NCBI GenBank assembly: GCA_963803295.1
Contig: CAWDMC010000010.1
Span: 372,001 to 436,000 of the forward strand
Origin: CAWDMC01 sp963803295
GTDB taxonomy: Bacteria > Acidobacteriota > Terriglobia > UBA7540
Direction of reading: 5' to 3'
DNA length: 64,000 nt
Made by a program: the position numbers and the translations under genes. Position 1 is the first letter of the stretch. Each line of letters opens with the position of its first letter. Under the pieces are notes generated by a model, which did not search any database, had not been told where the DNA came from, and worked only from the letters and a program-made list of their open reading frames with translations. This document shows positions 16,962-26,959 of this stretch, in pieces.

Positions 16962-17118
16962 GCAGAGACTGTCGCCCGCAGCCGCTTGGCGATCTCCGAG
17001 CTCGACACGCTCTCGCCCTTTCTCCGCGAGCTCAGCTCCCGGATTCGCTCCAGGCGGCTGCGCAGGGCGGCACTGATGGCAGCGATAAAGTCTCGGTCTG
17101 CTGCTCGGACTCGGCCAT
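16962..17118 (-). pseudogene. Relic of a small DNA-binding (antitoxin-like) protein
   Basis: An ATG at 17118 with CGGAGG upstream gives MAESEQQTETLSLPS. A shifted frame then continues ALRSRLERIRELSSRRKGES and SSSEIAKRLRATVS. The two pieces together resemble a ribbon-helix-helix-type antitoxin (short strand, then two helices), broken by a frameshift and cut off at the RAYT fragment. Paired direct repeats upstream (17153-17176) would suit autoregulation. This is a tentative reading. Confidence 0.35.
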
Positions 17119-17152
17119 CGGAAAACCTCCGAAGGCATCCTAAGCTATGTAT

Positions 17153-17176
17153 GTCATACAATCAAGAGGTCATACA
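17153..17176. promoter_or_regulatory. Direct repeat TGTATGAC x2 (minus strand)
   Basis: Two copies of TGTATGAC (GTCATACA on the plus strand at 17153 and 17169) are spaced 16 bp start to start, 35 nt upstream of the relic ATG at 17118. The layout is that of an operator bound by a dimeric repressor. Confidence 0.35.
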
Positions 17177-17564
17177 TTCTTGGCGGGAAAGGTCTTAGAG
17201 GGCACGATCGGCAGGGAGATACTCAGGTTGCCAGGCGGCAACCTCGAATCCACATCTCATTGATTTACCGATGGTTGCTATTCGGCAACCTGGGTTGCTG
17301 CACAGCACCCGCTGCGGGGTGACGTGTCACCCTACACCCGGTGCGAAGCACCGCTAGCTAAGGCTTTCGCGGCGGGCACGAGCAGATTTGGAGCTGGAAC
17401 CCACAAGGGATAAATCGCAGAATCGCGTTCTGGGCCAACCAGCCGGGCCGGGACACAACCTGGGAGCAAACCGCACGAGGCATCGCTTGTGGTGACATAC
17501 AAGCAGGCAGCAGCGAAGTGGGTCCCGGCAGAAGTTAGCTATGCATCATAAGTCGCATGTCATG
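17177..17564. other. Region without recognisable gene
   Basis: 388 nt between the operator-like repeats and the zinc-ribbon protein gene. I see short repeats of GGTTGCC/GGCAACC (17228-17300) that can pair with each other, and no coding frame worth reporting. Confidence 0.4.
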
Positions 17565-17924
17565 TCACAAACCGCTCGACGATCCAGAGGACCCGGTTGA
17601 ATTGGGCGGCGGAGTGATGTGTGGAAACCCGTCGTTGTCTTCAGCCTTCACTAATCTGGGGGAAAGGAAGCCAGAAACGAAAATCCACGCGTACGCGATG
17701 GGAACGGGAAGTAGGACACCGTACCAGAAAAGCGCTTCCCCGCGTGCGCCAGCCGAGTACGGTACTAAGCAACCCAGAATCACACTGGCCAGCACGATGA
17801 GCACGCGCCTGCGAGCGGGAAGCTTCTCCCACTGCAGCAGTTGCTTGCACGCTGGGCACCGTAATTTTCCCGTTTTTAGTTCATCTTTGTGAAATTGCCT
17901 GCCGCACAGCGGGCACGTGACCAT
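17565..17924 (-). CDS. Zinc-ribbon protein with two membrane segments, candidate immunity protein of Rhs tip A
   Basis: 119 residues from the ATG at 17924, which has a strong AAAGGAGC ribosome binding site 8 nt upstream; the much longer frame to 18209 only overlaps Rhs. Residues 3-25 form a zinc ribbon (CPLC ... CPAC). Two hydrophobic segments follow (VLIVLASVILGCLVPYSAG and LFWYGVLLPVPIAYAWIFVSGFL), then a Ser/Gly-rich tail. It begins 112 nt after the stop of the main Rhs gene on the same strand, the position of an immunity gene. No named family recognised, and the immunity role is inferred from position only. Confidence 0.7.
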   Translation of the reverse strand: MVTCPLCGRQFHKDELKTGKLRCPACKQLLQWEKLPARRRVLIVLASVILGCLVPYSAGARGEALFWYGVLLPVPIAYAWIFVSGFLSPRLVKAEDNDGFPHITPPPNSTGSSGSSSGL

Positions 17925-18036
17925 GCCTGGTTGCTCCTTTGCAGGACGTCTAAAGACTTGCCATCCGCTAACAGGGTCAATTCCGGCCGGCCTATACAGG
18001 GCACTCTGACCTACACCGCTCTCATCCCGAGCTTGT

Positions 18037-21000
18037 CTAGTGCTGGCTCCGTTCGTCGAGTCCAACGAACCAGCCAAGTGCAGTTTCAGGAATACTGGGA
18101 CCCGGTGATAGGACGTTGGCCACATCATAAATAGTAAACAACACCTCGGGGTGGGTGCCTGCAAGCACCTGAGCTGTTTCATAAAGCGCCGTGACACTCG
18201 TTCCGCCAAGTGCGATGTGTGCGACGACGCCCGGCATGGCCGAAACCGCAGTCACTTGCATCCAAAACTTCCCAGTTGTCATCACACCTGTGTTTCGGGC
18301 AACCTGCGAGAAAATAGCCGTGGCCGCCGGCGGCAAAGAACCGCGAGTGTCCGGGACTGACTGGGAGACTTGGATGTTAACCCAAGAGCCACTCGTAGAC
18401 GTAGTCGACTTCGACCCGCTAGCACTATCACTGACGGAAACGGAGGAGCCCGGCAGCCAAACCCGAACTGTACGGGTAATCTGGGTTGTCCCGCCGGGTC
18501 CCTGCTGAACTCTTAGTCCGTTGCAGTTCGGATCCCTACACCCCACACCTGCGCCCGAAGCAATCAGGCTCCGGGCAAGCCCACAGTCGCCGTTAATCCC
18601 ATCTATTGTGCAACCCAAAGCTCCCACGCGATTGAAAGGACAATGCTCTTGGTTTGGCGGCAGGTGAAAGTACATGGCACATGCATCTTGGGAACCCAAC
18701 CCTGAGGGATCGATGAGTGTCGTGGGATTATTCATGACATAAGCGTAACGGTTCAGGGACTGAGGATTGGTGATATCTCCCGCCAGCGGGTCGGGGCTCG
18801 TCCAGCGGCCCAGGCTGGGAGATTGGCGACGGTATTGGGTATACCATAGCTCCTGGTCCATCCACATTCCGGCAAACACCTCATCCATGGTCTGCCCGGC
18901 CTGCGTCCAATATTGTCCCCAGGGGTTGTAGAGCCGCTCATTCGTTAGCACGCCAGCGTGATCGGTAAACGCGCTCTCGCTGCCCAACACGTTCGGGTGC
19001 GGGAAAGAGCGTGGCGGTTCCCGCCCAAGACACGTTGTTCGCCAAGTTGCGTCCTGCGAAAGGTACCAGCTCATCCCACCAGCCATTGCCCCTGCCATCG
19101 AAATCCCCCAAGTTCTCTCCCCCTGGAGCGTACAGGAACTCCTCCCTATAATTAGTATCATTAGTCTCGGCCAACTGGCCGGAGGCGTTGTAGATGAAGG
19201 TAGCGTTGCGCGTCCCACCCGCCGCCCGCAGCCGCCCCTCGGCATCCCACTGGTAAGTGTGGATTCCGTCGCTGGTCAGGTTTCCCGCAAGATCATAGCC
19301 TGCGGTCGTACCGTTGATCTGGAAAATGCGGTTGGTCAAGCTGTCAAAGCTCGGCTGCGCGCATTGGGGAGTGCTCCCCAAGCGAGCAAGCCATGTTCCC
19401 GTACCGCCCATTCGAGGTGTCCGAGGTGTAATTGTAGCTCTGGTTGTAGCTCACGGTTCCCGGCGAAAACGGGGCCGCGGCGGCGCTGACCAAGCGGTTC
19501 AGACTATCGTACGTGTAGGTAGCCGTGTGGTTGAAGGAGGCCGTCGTGCTGTCCTGATAGCGATAGCCCCTCACGTTGCCACTGTTCCCGAGCCCGAGGC
19601 CGGGACAGCACAGCTTGTGGGGTTGACCCCGAGTAGTAATTGTACACCAGGCAGTAGTTGGCGGAATTGTTCGAAGCCGTACCCAGTTGCAGCCGCACCG
19701 CTTGCAGCCGCTTGTTGTAATCATAGGTTTCCTGAATCTGGGTGCAGCTTCCAGACGGGGCGCAGCCGTTGAGGAGGGTCTTCAGGGCACCCGAAGGGCC
19801 ATAGGTCATTGTGGCCAGCGTTCCGGGATGCGTTGAGTCGTTCAGCGAACTTGTCATCCCGGTCAACTGCAGCCCGCATTATAGGTGTTGGTCACAGTGA
19901 AATTAGCCGGGTGCGTCCAGCTGGAAACATTCCCCGCCGTATCGTAGTTGTACCCCAGTCTCCAGATGGACGCGGCCCCGCAATTGTAAGGCGTACATTG
20001 CCAATAAGCAGCCACCCGGCCCGCCTGGTCATAACTGTAGGCCACCGCTGTCTGCGGGCTGGTGCAGGTACCCGCCGCAGAGTTCGTGCAGGCCAGCACC
20101 ATCCGCCCTTTGGCATTGGCAAAGCTCACTCCCGACCAGGCCGGCCAGGAAGCCGGTGCCTGATCGTAGAAAAAATTAGCGGCTGGCGTTGTCCCATCGG
20201 AATAGGACTTTCGCGTCAGGCGGTTGACAGTATCATAAGCATAGGTGGTGGTGGTTCTGCGCGCATCCGTGCGGCGGCACACAGCGCCCGAATCCCCGGC
20301 GCAGAGTGCTCCTCCGGAGGTAGTGTAGTAGTAGGATGTGGTCCCCGATTCCGGGGTCTGGACCGAAGTCACACGCGCGAGCCAGTCATAGTTGTAGTAT
20401 CGATGTTGAGCGCCTTGGTCAACCTGCTTCAGGTCACCAAGAACGTCGTAGACATAACACGTATTGTTCACCGAACCGCTGGTCAGGCTGCCGGTGGAGG
20501 GATCGGGCTCATCCACCTCGATCAGCCGCCCCAAAGCATCCGTCCAGAACTGTCGCTTCTTGCCAGCTTCATCAATCGAGAGGCTCGGCAGCCCCACTCC
20601 ATTGGTGCAGATCTGCGAGGCACGGCCGCCATTGTCGTCGACATCCCCGCCATAGTATGTGTGGGCCGCGTTCCCATCCCCGCTATGGGTAACACTCTTG
20701 GTGCGGCCCAGGGCGTCGTAAGCAAGAGTGTCAAGGCCGTAAGTTGAATCCCCGGTGCTCTGGTAAGGGTTGCTGACGCTCACTACCCGCCCCAGCGAAT
20801 CGTAAGTCGTATCGACTTTGGTCGCGCTGGGCGAGGTGTTGGCTTGCCGGTTTTGGGTAGCCCGGCCCAGGCCATCCATGTAAGTGTCGATCTCGGTGGT
20901 CAAGCCATTGCTGTTGGTCAAGGTGCTGGTGGTGGATGGGCTTGGGCTGATGGTGTAGCTGAGATTCGTAGTGGCCGTGGCCGGAGGTGTGACCGCCCTC

Positions 21001-22757
21001 GGACGCCAGAAATTGGCGTCAGTATAGGAAACGGTAGTGGCATGGCCGTTGGCATCCGTGGTCGAGGTCACCACCCCTCCTGTACAGTTCCAGGCCATCG
21101 AGGTGGCCAGGCTGGCAATTGCAGGCGTCACCGTGGTCATCAGGGAGTTCGCGCAATTCGTGCTGTTGTAGGCGTAGGTGGTGGTATGGCTGTTCGGGTC
21201 AGTGACCTGCCGGATGTTCCCTGTATCGAAATAGTTGTAGGCGCTGTCGAGGTGGGTGCTTCCCGTCACCCAGTTGCTTATGGTCGTGGCATTCCCGCGC
21301 GACCCTGAAACCGCGAAAAGCTGCGGGGTGCCCGTTGTTGCCTGAAGGTGACCCGCCTCGTCGTAAGCGTAGGTGGTTTTGCTTCCCACCGTGCCGCTGC
21401 TGTTGCACTCACTATCCGTACCACCGGCCGTGCAGACCACCACTTTCGAGACACCGTCGTGGATATTACCCAGCGAGGCGTACGAGGTTACGGTCTTGCG
21501 AACCAGCGTGGGGCCATAGTTATATTCATCAATCACGGTCGGCATCCCGTAGGAATTGTAATATTCGTCCCGCTTGGCGGAGGAGAGCCCGTTGGGGGTG
21601 GTGAGAATCGTGCGTCGCGTGATAGGCATGGCCACGGTGGTGTCGATGCAGGGGGAGGCGGCACCGTTATAGCAGGTATCTACGGTCGCGAGGATGTTTC
21701 CGCCAGATTCTAAACCTTGGTAAGCTATGCGCTCCGTCTCGTAGACCTTCTGGAAATGAATCACCGTGTCGTTGTTGTCGGGCGTTTTCAGCGTCGTCTT
21801 CCAATGAGAGCCTGAGACCTGCGACCGGGTGTAAGTCCATACTCCGCCTGGGGACACGGTACGAGTTAAGCCTGCCGTGCTGCCATCCGCGCAGTTGATT
21901 CCGTTGTTAGTGCCCGTATATTGGTAGGTGATCGATCCACCGGTGGGCAGAGTGATGGAAGCGATTCGTCCGGTTTTCGCGCCGGCGTGAATTGGATTTA
22001 CCGTCGACTCATAGGTGATGGCGTAGGACCCATTGCTGCCGGGCAGGGTGATGCTGGATACCAGATAGCCTTGCTGCTGCTGGCTGCGTCCGTAGTCGGT
22101 GATGCCGGAACAGCCGAAATTCGTCTCAATGGTATAGAGCGAATAATTCATCGTGAATGAGGACGAGCCACCGGCCGGGTTCGTGTAGGTGAAGGTGGTG
22201 GGGTTTGGGGATGCGCCGGTGACGGTCACGGCGGCGGCGCTGGCACTCAACGTATCGTAGAAGTGGATGCCGTCTGTATTCATCCGGTTGCCGTTTCGGT
22301 CGGTGATCGAGCCGCTGCCCGAAGGGGCCTGACCGCTGGCCACCACCGGTGAAACGATGTTGGCGCCGGAGCGTGAGTACAGGGTCACCGATGTCAGCGA
22401 AGCGTTCACCGATAAGTTGTACCCGGAATCGTCTATCGCGATTCCGGAAGCGGTGAGGGGATAACTATCAATCCCACAGCGGGGAGAGCCAACAGCTGAG
22501 AAGTTAGAGACGGCGAGATTATTGCCGAAGGCGTGCGAGCCTCCCTGTCCGTCGTAGTAGACCCAATTCGTGTAATCATTCCAGTAGTACCAGGTGTTCC
22601 ACCAGCAACTATACTGGGTCAGGGTGTAGGAGACGAAGCCGGTTTGCGCCTCGGTAATGCCGGTAAATCCCCAGTTGAAGTCATGCGTCCAGACCTGCGA
22701 TCCGCCCGACGATACCGGATACCAGATCAGGCTGTTGTAGCCGATGGCATAGCTGAA
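18037..22757 (-). pseudogene. Main Rhs/YD-repeat protein with tip A, 5'-truncated and frameshifted
   Basis: Rhs proteins are large YD-repeat shells enclosing a C-terminal toxin. From about 22757 (after an in-frame TGA) reading gives SAFSYAIGYNSLIWYP and many YD repeats (YDEAGHLQATTG, YDSLGRVVSVSN, YDALGRTKSVTH, YDTVNRLTRKSY). An 848-codon stretch is open to 19863. Beyond it the Rhs pattern continues only by changing frame at about 19870, 19590-19620, 19390 and 19010. The core end (SLGRWTSPDPLAGDITNPQ, SLNRYAYVMNNPTTLIDP) is near 18710-18800. Tip A, about 220 residues, ends ETALGWFVGLDERSQH at 18037 and is not recognised. No signal peptide or proper N terminus remains. Confidence 0.88.
18608..18762. 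repeat. 155-bp Rhs core-end/tip-start repeat, copy in tip A
   Basis: Partner of 11988-12142. Both encode the NNPTTLIDPSGLGSQDACAM region up to FNRVGALGCT; beyond that the tips share nothing visible. Confidence 0.85.
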
Positions 22758-23706
22758 TGCCGATCACACGCGACGGCAAGGGAAGAAGGGCAGAGCCGCG
22801 CAACGGCTTCCGATCGAGACCCATAGGGTGCGGGAAAGCTGCGGAAGAACTGCGGGATTCGTGCGGGATTTTGCGGGATCGTGGGCCGGTTTGGGCTCCT
22901 ATTAAAGATTACACAATATAGCGACAACTGCTTCTGTAGCGGCGCTGTCCCGAGCGCCGAAAGACGCCGGTGGGGACACCGGCGCTACAGCCATGGTCGT
23001 CGCTATATTTTGTAATGCTCATTAGGGCTCGATGAGCGCGGAACCTGGTTGCCCTGAGCCGAAGGCTATCTCCCAGGTCGGGAGAATGCCGGGGCAACTG
23101 CTGCGCGCGCAGAGGCTCCGCAGGCGGTGGTAAAGTGCAAAACCGGACCCACGATGTTATTGAAAAGACAGCCCTCCAAAATTTCGGACGGCACCGGCTT
23201 GTGGAGCGTCCACGCAATCTCGGCAGAGGCCGTCCGGCCTTCGCACGCGTAGACAGCATGGTTTTGTCCGTGGGATGTATGGACCGATGACCTAGCGTGC
23301 CGTTCTCCCAGGATTGCCGATGGGGACACCGGCGTTGCGGCACAAAATTAGACGAATATTAGTTGACAGCCAATAACGCCGGCAGTAGAGTTATAGAGGC
23401 TATCCGTAGCCTACACAGAGGCTCGGTAACTAGCTGGACTAGCGCACGCCTGTCATCAGGTGTGCGGCCTTGTTCTTTGACAATTTGCGCGCCCGGCGGG
23501 AGCCGCCAGTCCGCCCCGCGGGCGCATTCTTGATTCCGCTTGCTCGGGAATCTACTGCTTTGCGACGGTTAAACGAAGATCCTCGTCGAAAGAGTCTCTT
23601 CCCCGGGAACATGCTCCAGATCGGGGTTTCCCTCTCACCAAGCATTCACGGTGGGGCACGGTGGGGGACCCAGCCTAGCAGTCCCGTCAGGGCCCGTCAG
23701 GGCCTG
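22758..23706. other. Non-coding stretch upstream of the Rhs island
   Basis: About 950 nt between the truncated Rhs 5' end and the response regulator. It contains a short tandem repeat of TGCGGGAT units (22850-22880, echoed at 59985-60015), a MITE (22908-23016), a REP arm near 23321, and triplicated 10-mers at its right end. Open frames at 23066-23343 on the minus strand do not resemble a known protein. No Rhs promoter or start was found here. Confidence 0.5.
22908..23016. repeat. MITE with internal REP palindrome
   Basis: 109 bp with 18-bp terminal inverted repeats that differ at one position: ATTACACAATATAGCGAC on the left and GTCGCTATATTTTGTAAT on the right. The centre is a REP palindrome, TGTAGCGGCGCTGTCC paired with GGACACCGGCGCTACA. 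The outer ATTACA and the core are shared with the element at 16678. Confidence 0.8.
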
Positions 23707-23712
23707 TCAGGG
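23683..23712. repeat. Three tandem 10-bp units over the response-regulator stop codon
   Basis: CCCGTCAGGG, CCCGTCAGGG, CCTGTCAGGG in a row. The stop codon of the downstream-reading minus-strand gene (TCA at 23707-23709) falls inside the third unit. Confidence 0.7.
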
Positions 23713-25104
23713 CCTCTTGATCTCGAATTTCTCAAGCCGATACTGCAAGGTTCGAAAAGTCATCCCAAGAAGCTGAGCGGCCTTGGTGATATTCCAATTC
23801 GTGCGCTGCAAAGCCTCTAGGATCTTCGCCTTCTCGTGCTCCTCCCAGGAACCCTCGGCAATGACGGGAGCGAGCGCTCCCGGCTGCCCCGCTCCAGGCA
23901 AAGCCTCACCGCTGGCCGCAATGACACCTGATTGTGCCGGATGGGAAGCCGTCGACGGACTCACTACCATCGCCGCCGGCAGGATTTCCGAGGGCAAGTC
24001 TGGTGCCTGAATTTCATCCGCCTCGCCCAAGAGGACCGCACGGTCGATCGCCGTTTCGAGCTGCCGCACATTGCCCGGCCAGGCGTAAGCTTGCAGAGCC
24101 TCTACGGCTTCTTCGGAAATGCCTTGGACGTCGCGCCCTCCTGCCATTGCCGCTTTGCGGATGAAGTGCGCAGCCAGAACCGGGATGTCCTCCCGGCGCT
24201 CGCGTAGGGGCGGACACACGATCGGGAGAACCTTCAGCCGGTAATACAAGTCTTCGCGGAACTTTCCTTCTTTGAGCAATTGCTCCAGATTCTTATTGGT
24301 GGCCGCGATAATGCGCGCGTCGACCTTGATGGGCTCGGTGCCGCCCACCCGCATAATCTCTTTCTCTTGCAGGGCGCGCAGAATCTTTGCCTGCATGGCC
24401 AGGGTGGTGTCGCCGATTTCGTCAAGGAAAAGCGTGGAGAGATGCGCCTTTTCAAACAAGCCCTTCTTTTGGGCGTGGGCGTCGGTGAAAGAGCCTTTCT
24501 CGTGACCGAACAACTCCGAATCCAGCAGAGTCTCAGTGAGCGCCGCGCAGTTCACTGCGAGAAAGGGGCGATGGTGCCTCGGACTGGAATTGTGGATCTG
24601 CCGCGCAACCAACTCCTTGCCCGTGCCGCTTTCACCCAGGATGAGCACCGTGTGCGATGACGGCGCCACCTTCAGGATCATGCGGATCATGGTTTTGATC
24701 GCCGATGAGTTGCCAATGATGGTCCGCTTCAGTGTGGCCAGACGGTCGAAGACCTCCTTCACTACGGCCAACAACCGGTCGCGATCCACGGGCTTTTCCA
24801 GGTACTGATAGACGCCTTTCTTCGTGGCCTCGATGGCCGACTGAATCGAGGGATACCCCGTAATCAGTACAACCGCCACGGTAGGGTCGGCAGCCACAAT
24901 CTCGCTGAGAAGCTGGATGCCGGTCATGCCGGTGAGATTCAGGTCAGTCAACACCAAGTCGAAGCGCTTCTGCGCCAAAAGGTGCAATGCCACCTCGCCC
25001 GAAGCTGCCGTGTCCGTGGAATAACCTTCGTCTTCAAGGATATCGCGGTAGATCTCGCGCTGGCGTCGTTCGTCGTCAACGACCAGAATCGATGAGTCAG
25101 GCAT
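23707..25104 (-). CDS. NtrC-family sigma-54-dependent response regulator
   Basis: 465 residues. Receiver domain at 1-120 with the phosphoacceptor aspartate at about 54 (VLTDLNLTGM) and acidic pair VVDDE. AAA+ domain at about 140-370 with Walker A GESGTGKEL, Walker B TLFLDEIGD and the arginine-finger region. A C-terminal Fis-type helix-turn-helix is at about 425-462 (NWNITKAAQLLGMTFRTLQYRLEKF). The sigma-54 contact loop reads GSFTDA instead of the usual GAFTGA. It lies 67 nt after the histidine kinase gene on the same strand, forming a two-component pair. Its targets are unknown; no sigma-54 (-24/-12) promoter was identified with confidence nearby. Confidence 0.93.
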   Translation of the reverse strand: MPDSSILVVDDERRQREIYRDILEDEGYSTDTAASGEVALHLLAQKRFDLVLTDLNLTGMTGIQLLSEIVAADPTVAVVLITGYPSIQSAIEATKKGVYQYLEKPVDRDRLLAVVKEVFDRLATLKRTIIGNSSAIKTMIRMILKVAPSSHTVLILGESGTGKELVARQIHNSSPRHHRPFLAVNCAALTETLLDSELFGHEKGSFTDAHAQKKGLFEKAHLSTLFLDEIGDTTLAMQAKILRALQEKEIMRVGGTEPIKVDARIIAATNKNLEQLLKEGKFREDLYYRLKVLPIVCPPLRERREDIPVLAAHFIRKAAMAGGRDVQGISEEAVEALQAYAWPGNVRQLETAIDRAVLLGEADEIQAPDLPSEILPAAMVVSPSTASHPAQSGVIAASGEALPGAGQPGALAPVIAEGSWEEHEKAKILEALQRTNWNITKAAQLLGMTFRTLQYRLEKFEIKRP

Positions 25105-25171
25105 AGGGGTTAGGCTCAGTCGTCAGCTATCGATCTTCAGTCCGCAACCTGGCTGGGATTTTCCACTGCGA

Positions 25172-26725
25172 TCAGGCCGCGCTCACCTTCGACCCTACGG
25201 CAGGCTCGGGTGCCGGCAGATCCACCACCATCACCGCTCCCGGCCCGGAATGGCTTGCCACGTAGATGCGTCCTCCGTGATCTTCCACGATTTTCTTGGT
25301 AATGGCGAGGCCGAGGCCGAAACCGGTCGCTTTAGTGGAGAAATAGGGAGCGAAAACCTTCTCGCGTTCCTCAGGGCGGATGCCCGGCCCGGTATCGGCA
25401 AAGCGGACCTCCACCGATTCAGGGCCGTCGTTGGTCGTGGCGCGCATGGCCGTAATCCGGATCTCACCTCCGCGAGGCATCTCCTGAACTGCATTGGTAA
25501 GAATATTGAGAAAACAAGTTTTCATCTGGACCGCGTCCACTTGTAAGATGGGCAGGTCGTCGGCCACTACCGTGGCAATCTCCACGTTTTGGCTTCGCGC
25601 CTGCTCTTCAACCAGATGCACGGATTCCTCGAGCATCGTCCTCAGATCGCACGGCGCCAGCTTCAGCGGAGTTTGCCTGCCCGCCGAAAGGAACTCATTC
25701 ACCAGGCGATTCATCCGGCTGACTTCCTCCTTGATGTTGTCGAGATTACGCTGCAAGTCCCGAGCTTTGCGGGCATCATCCACCGCGTATTTCGCCCGGA
25801 TCTGATCGATGCTCAGATTAATGAAGTTCAGCGAATTGCGAACCTCGTGGGCCACGGTCGCCGCGAACCGTCCCAGCAGGGAGGATTTCTCTGCCTCGTT
25901 CAGACGCTCCTGAAGCTTTCGGTTCTCGCGCAGGCGCTCCACCATATTGTTGAAAGTCTCGGAAAGGCGCCCCAGTTCGTCCGTGCCTTCCACCGGCAGG
26001 GAGACATAGAGGTTGCCCTTGGCCACCTGCTGCGCGCCCGTCACTAACGTGTCCACTGGCTTGGTGAAACGAAACGCCAGATAGACGATCAGGAAAGTGC
26101 CGGCCAGCATGCTGCAAAGCGTCCAGGCGAACCGCTCGAGATTGGCGCGACGCACGAGCTGCCCGGCCACGTCCGCCAGTCCTTTCACTTCCGCGTAACC
26201 AATGACCTTGTCGCCCTGTACAATGGGAAACTGTACCGAATAGGCCTGCTGTTCCACCGCCGCATCCACGTTCACGTCCTGGAAACTGGCGGAGAGTTTG
26301 ATCTGCTCCTGCTTCTCGCCGCCACGGTGCTTCTTCAGCTTGATCTTCTTGCCCACCTCGCTGGGATCGGTGCTCGCCACCACATCACCGGTGGGTGCGG
26401 CTACGCTGACGTTCTGCAGGCCGGCGATTTTGAGCGCCTGCTGGTAGGCCTGGAGAGCCTGGTTGCGATCCGCCTTGGGCGGTACCTGCTGCTGGGTACG
26501 CTGGCTAAGCTGGCTGATCGCCACCAAGTCCGAGGTGAGGCCCGCAACATACGCCTTGATCTGCCGGCTCTGCTGCACGTAGCTCCACATAAGAATAGTG
26601 CTCGTACAGGTCATGGTGAGAAACATCACCAAGGCGAGCCGGGTCCTCAAACGCAGATTCAAATGAAGTCTCTTGAAGCCTAAGTTCGGCTCGGGCCTGC
26701 CCTCAATGTTCAACTCGGTCTTCAT
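25172..26725 (-). CDS. Sensor histidine kinase with HAMP domain
   Basis: 517 residues. Two membrane segments (LALVMFLTMTCTSTILMWSY near 30-50 and CSMLAGTFLIVYLAFRF near 205-225) enclose a periplasmic sensor region. A HAMP linker (about 225-280) and a coiled coil follow. The phosphoacceptor H box is ATVAHEVRNSLNFINLS, and the ATPase has N box FLNILTNAVQEMPRGG and G boxes DTGPGIRPEE and TGFGLGLAITKKIVEDHGG. The ATG at 26725 follows AGAGGTAAT. Signal unknown; the periplasmic domain carries a basic/glutamine-rich patch (KLKKHRGGEKQEQ). It is the partner of the NtrC-type regulator immediately downstream. Confidence 0.93.
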   Translation of the reverse strand: MKTELNIEGRPEPNLGFKRLHLNLRLRTRLALVMFLTMTCTSTILMWSYVQQSRQIKAYVAGLTSDLVAISQLSQRTQQQVPPKADRNQALQAYQQALKIAGLQNVSVAAPTGDVVASTDPSEVGKKIKLKKHRGGEKQEQIKLSASFQDVNVDAAVEQQAYSVQFPIVQGDKVIGYAEVKGLADVAGQLVRRANLERFAWTLCSMLAGTFLIVYLAFRFTKPVDTLVTGAQQVAKGNLYVSLPVEGTDELGRLSETFNNMVERLRENRKLQERLNEAEKSSLLGRFAATVAHEVRNSLNFINLSIDQIRAKYAVDDARKARDLQRNLDNIKEEVSRMNRLVNEFLSAGRQTPLKLAPCDLRTMLEESVHLVEEQARSQNVEIATVVADDLPILQVDAVQMKTCFLNILTNAVQEMPRGGEIRITAMRATTNDGPESVEVRFADTGPGIRPEEREKVFAPYFSTKATGFGLGLAITKKIVEDHGGRIYVASHSGPGAVMVVDLPAPEPAVGSKVSAA

Positions 26726-26959
26726 ATTACCTCTATAACCTGTTGGATCCCGATTCTAGCCAAAGGGGTTGGGTAGGTCAAACTGGCCCGATGGCTTTAT
26801 CCGCAGCGAGGCGCATCTTTTACGCCGGCGGGCACTCCCGTTTAAGGTTCAGAGGAAGGAGAGCCGAAAGCCCGCTTCCGCCGCTCTAGTTTTCAAGGGC
26901 ACGCGAGACCATCGCCTCCCAAAGTCCGGCCGGAAGCGGTAGCTCAGCATGGATGATTT

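Noticed and set aside
9840..17560. CRISPR array or tRNA-associated integration site in the island
   Set aside because: Repeats here are Rhs block copies, REP hairpins and RAYT segments; no regularly spaced short repeats and no tRNA-like cloverleaf were seen.
18037..18209. Long N-terminal extension of the zinc-ribbon protein (frame to 18209)
   Set aside because: The extension is antigenic to none but simply overlaps Rhs codons in another frame; the ATG at 17924 has a strong Shine-Dalgarno.
19809..20747. 312-codon plus-strand frame opposite the Rhs gene
   Set aside because: Antisense shadow of YD repeats, with no recognisable domain.
22909..23343. Minus-strand ORFs in the gap before the response regulator
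   Set aside because: They overlap a MITE and have basic/low-structure translations; no start signal and no family resemblance.
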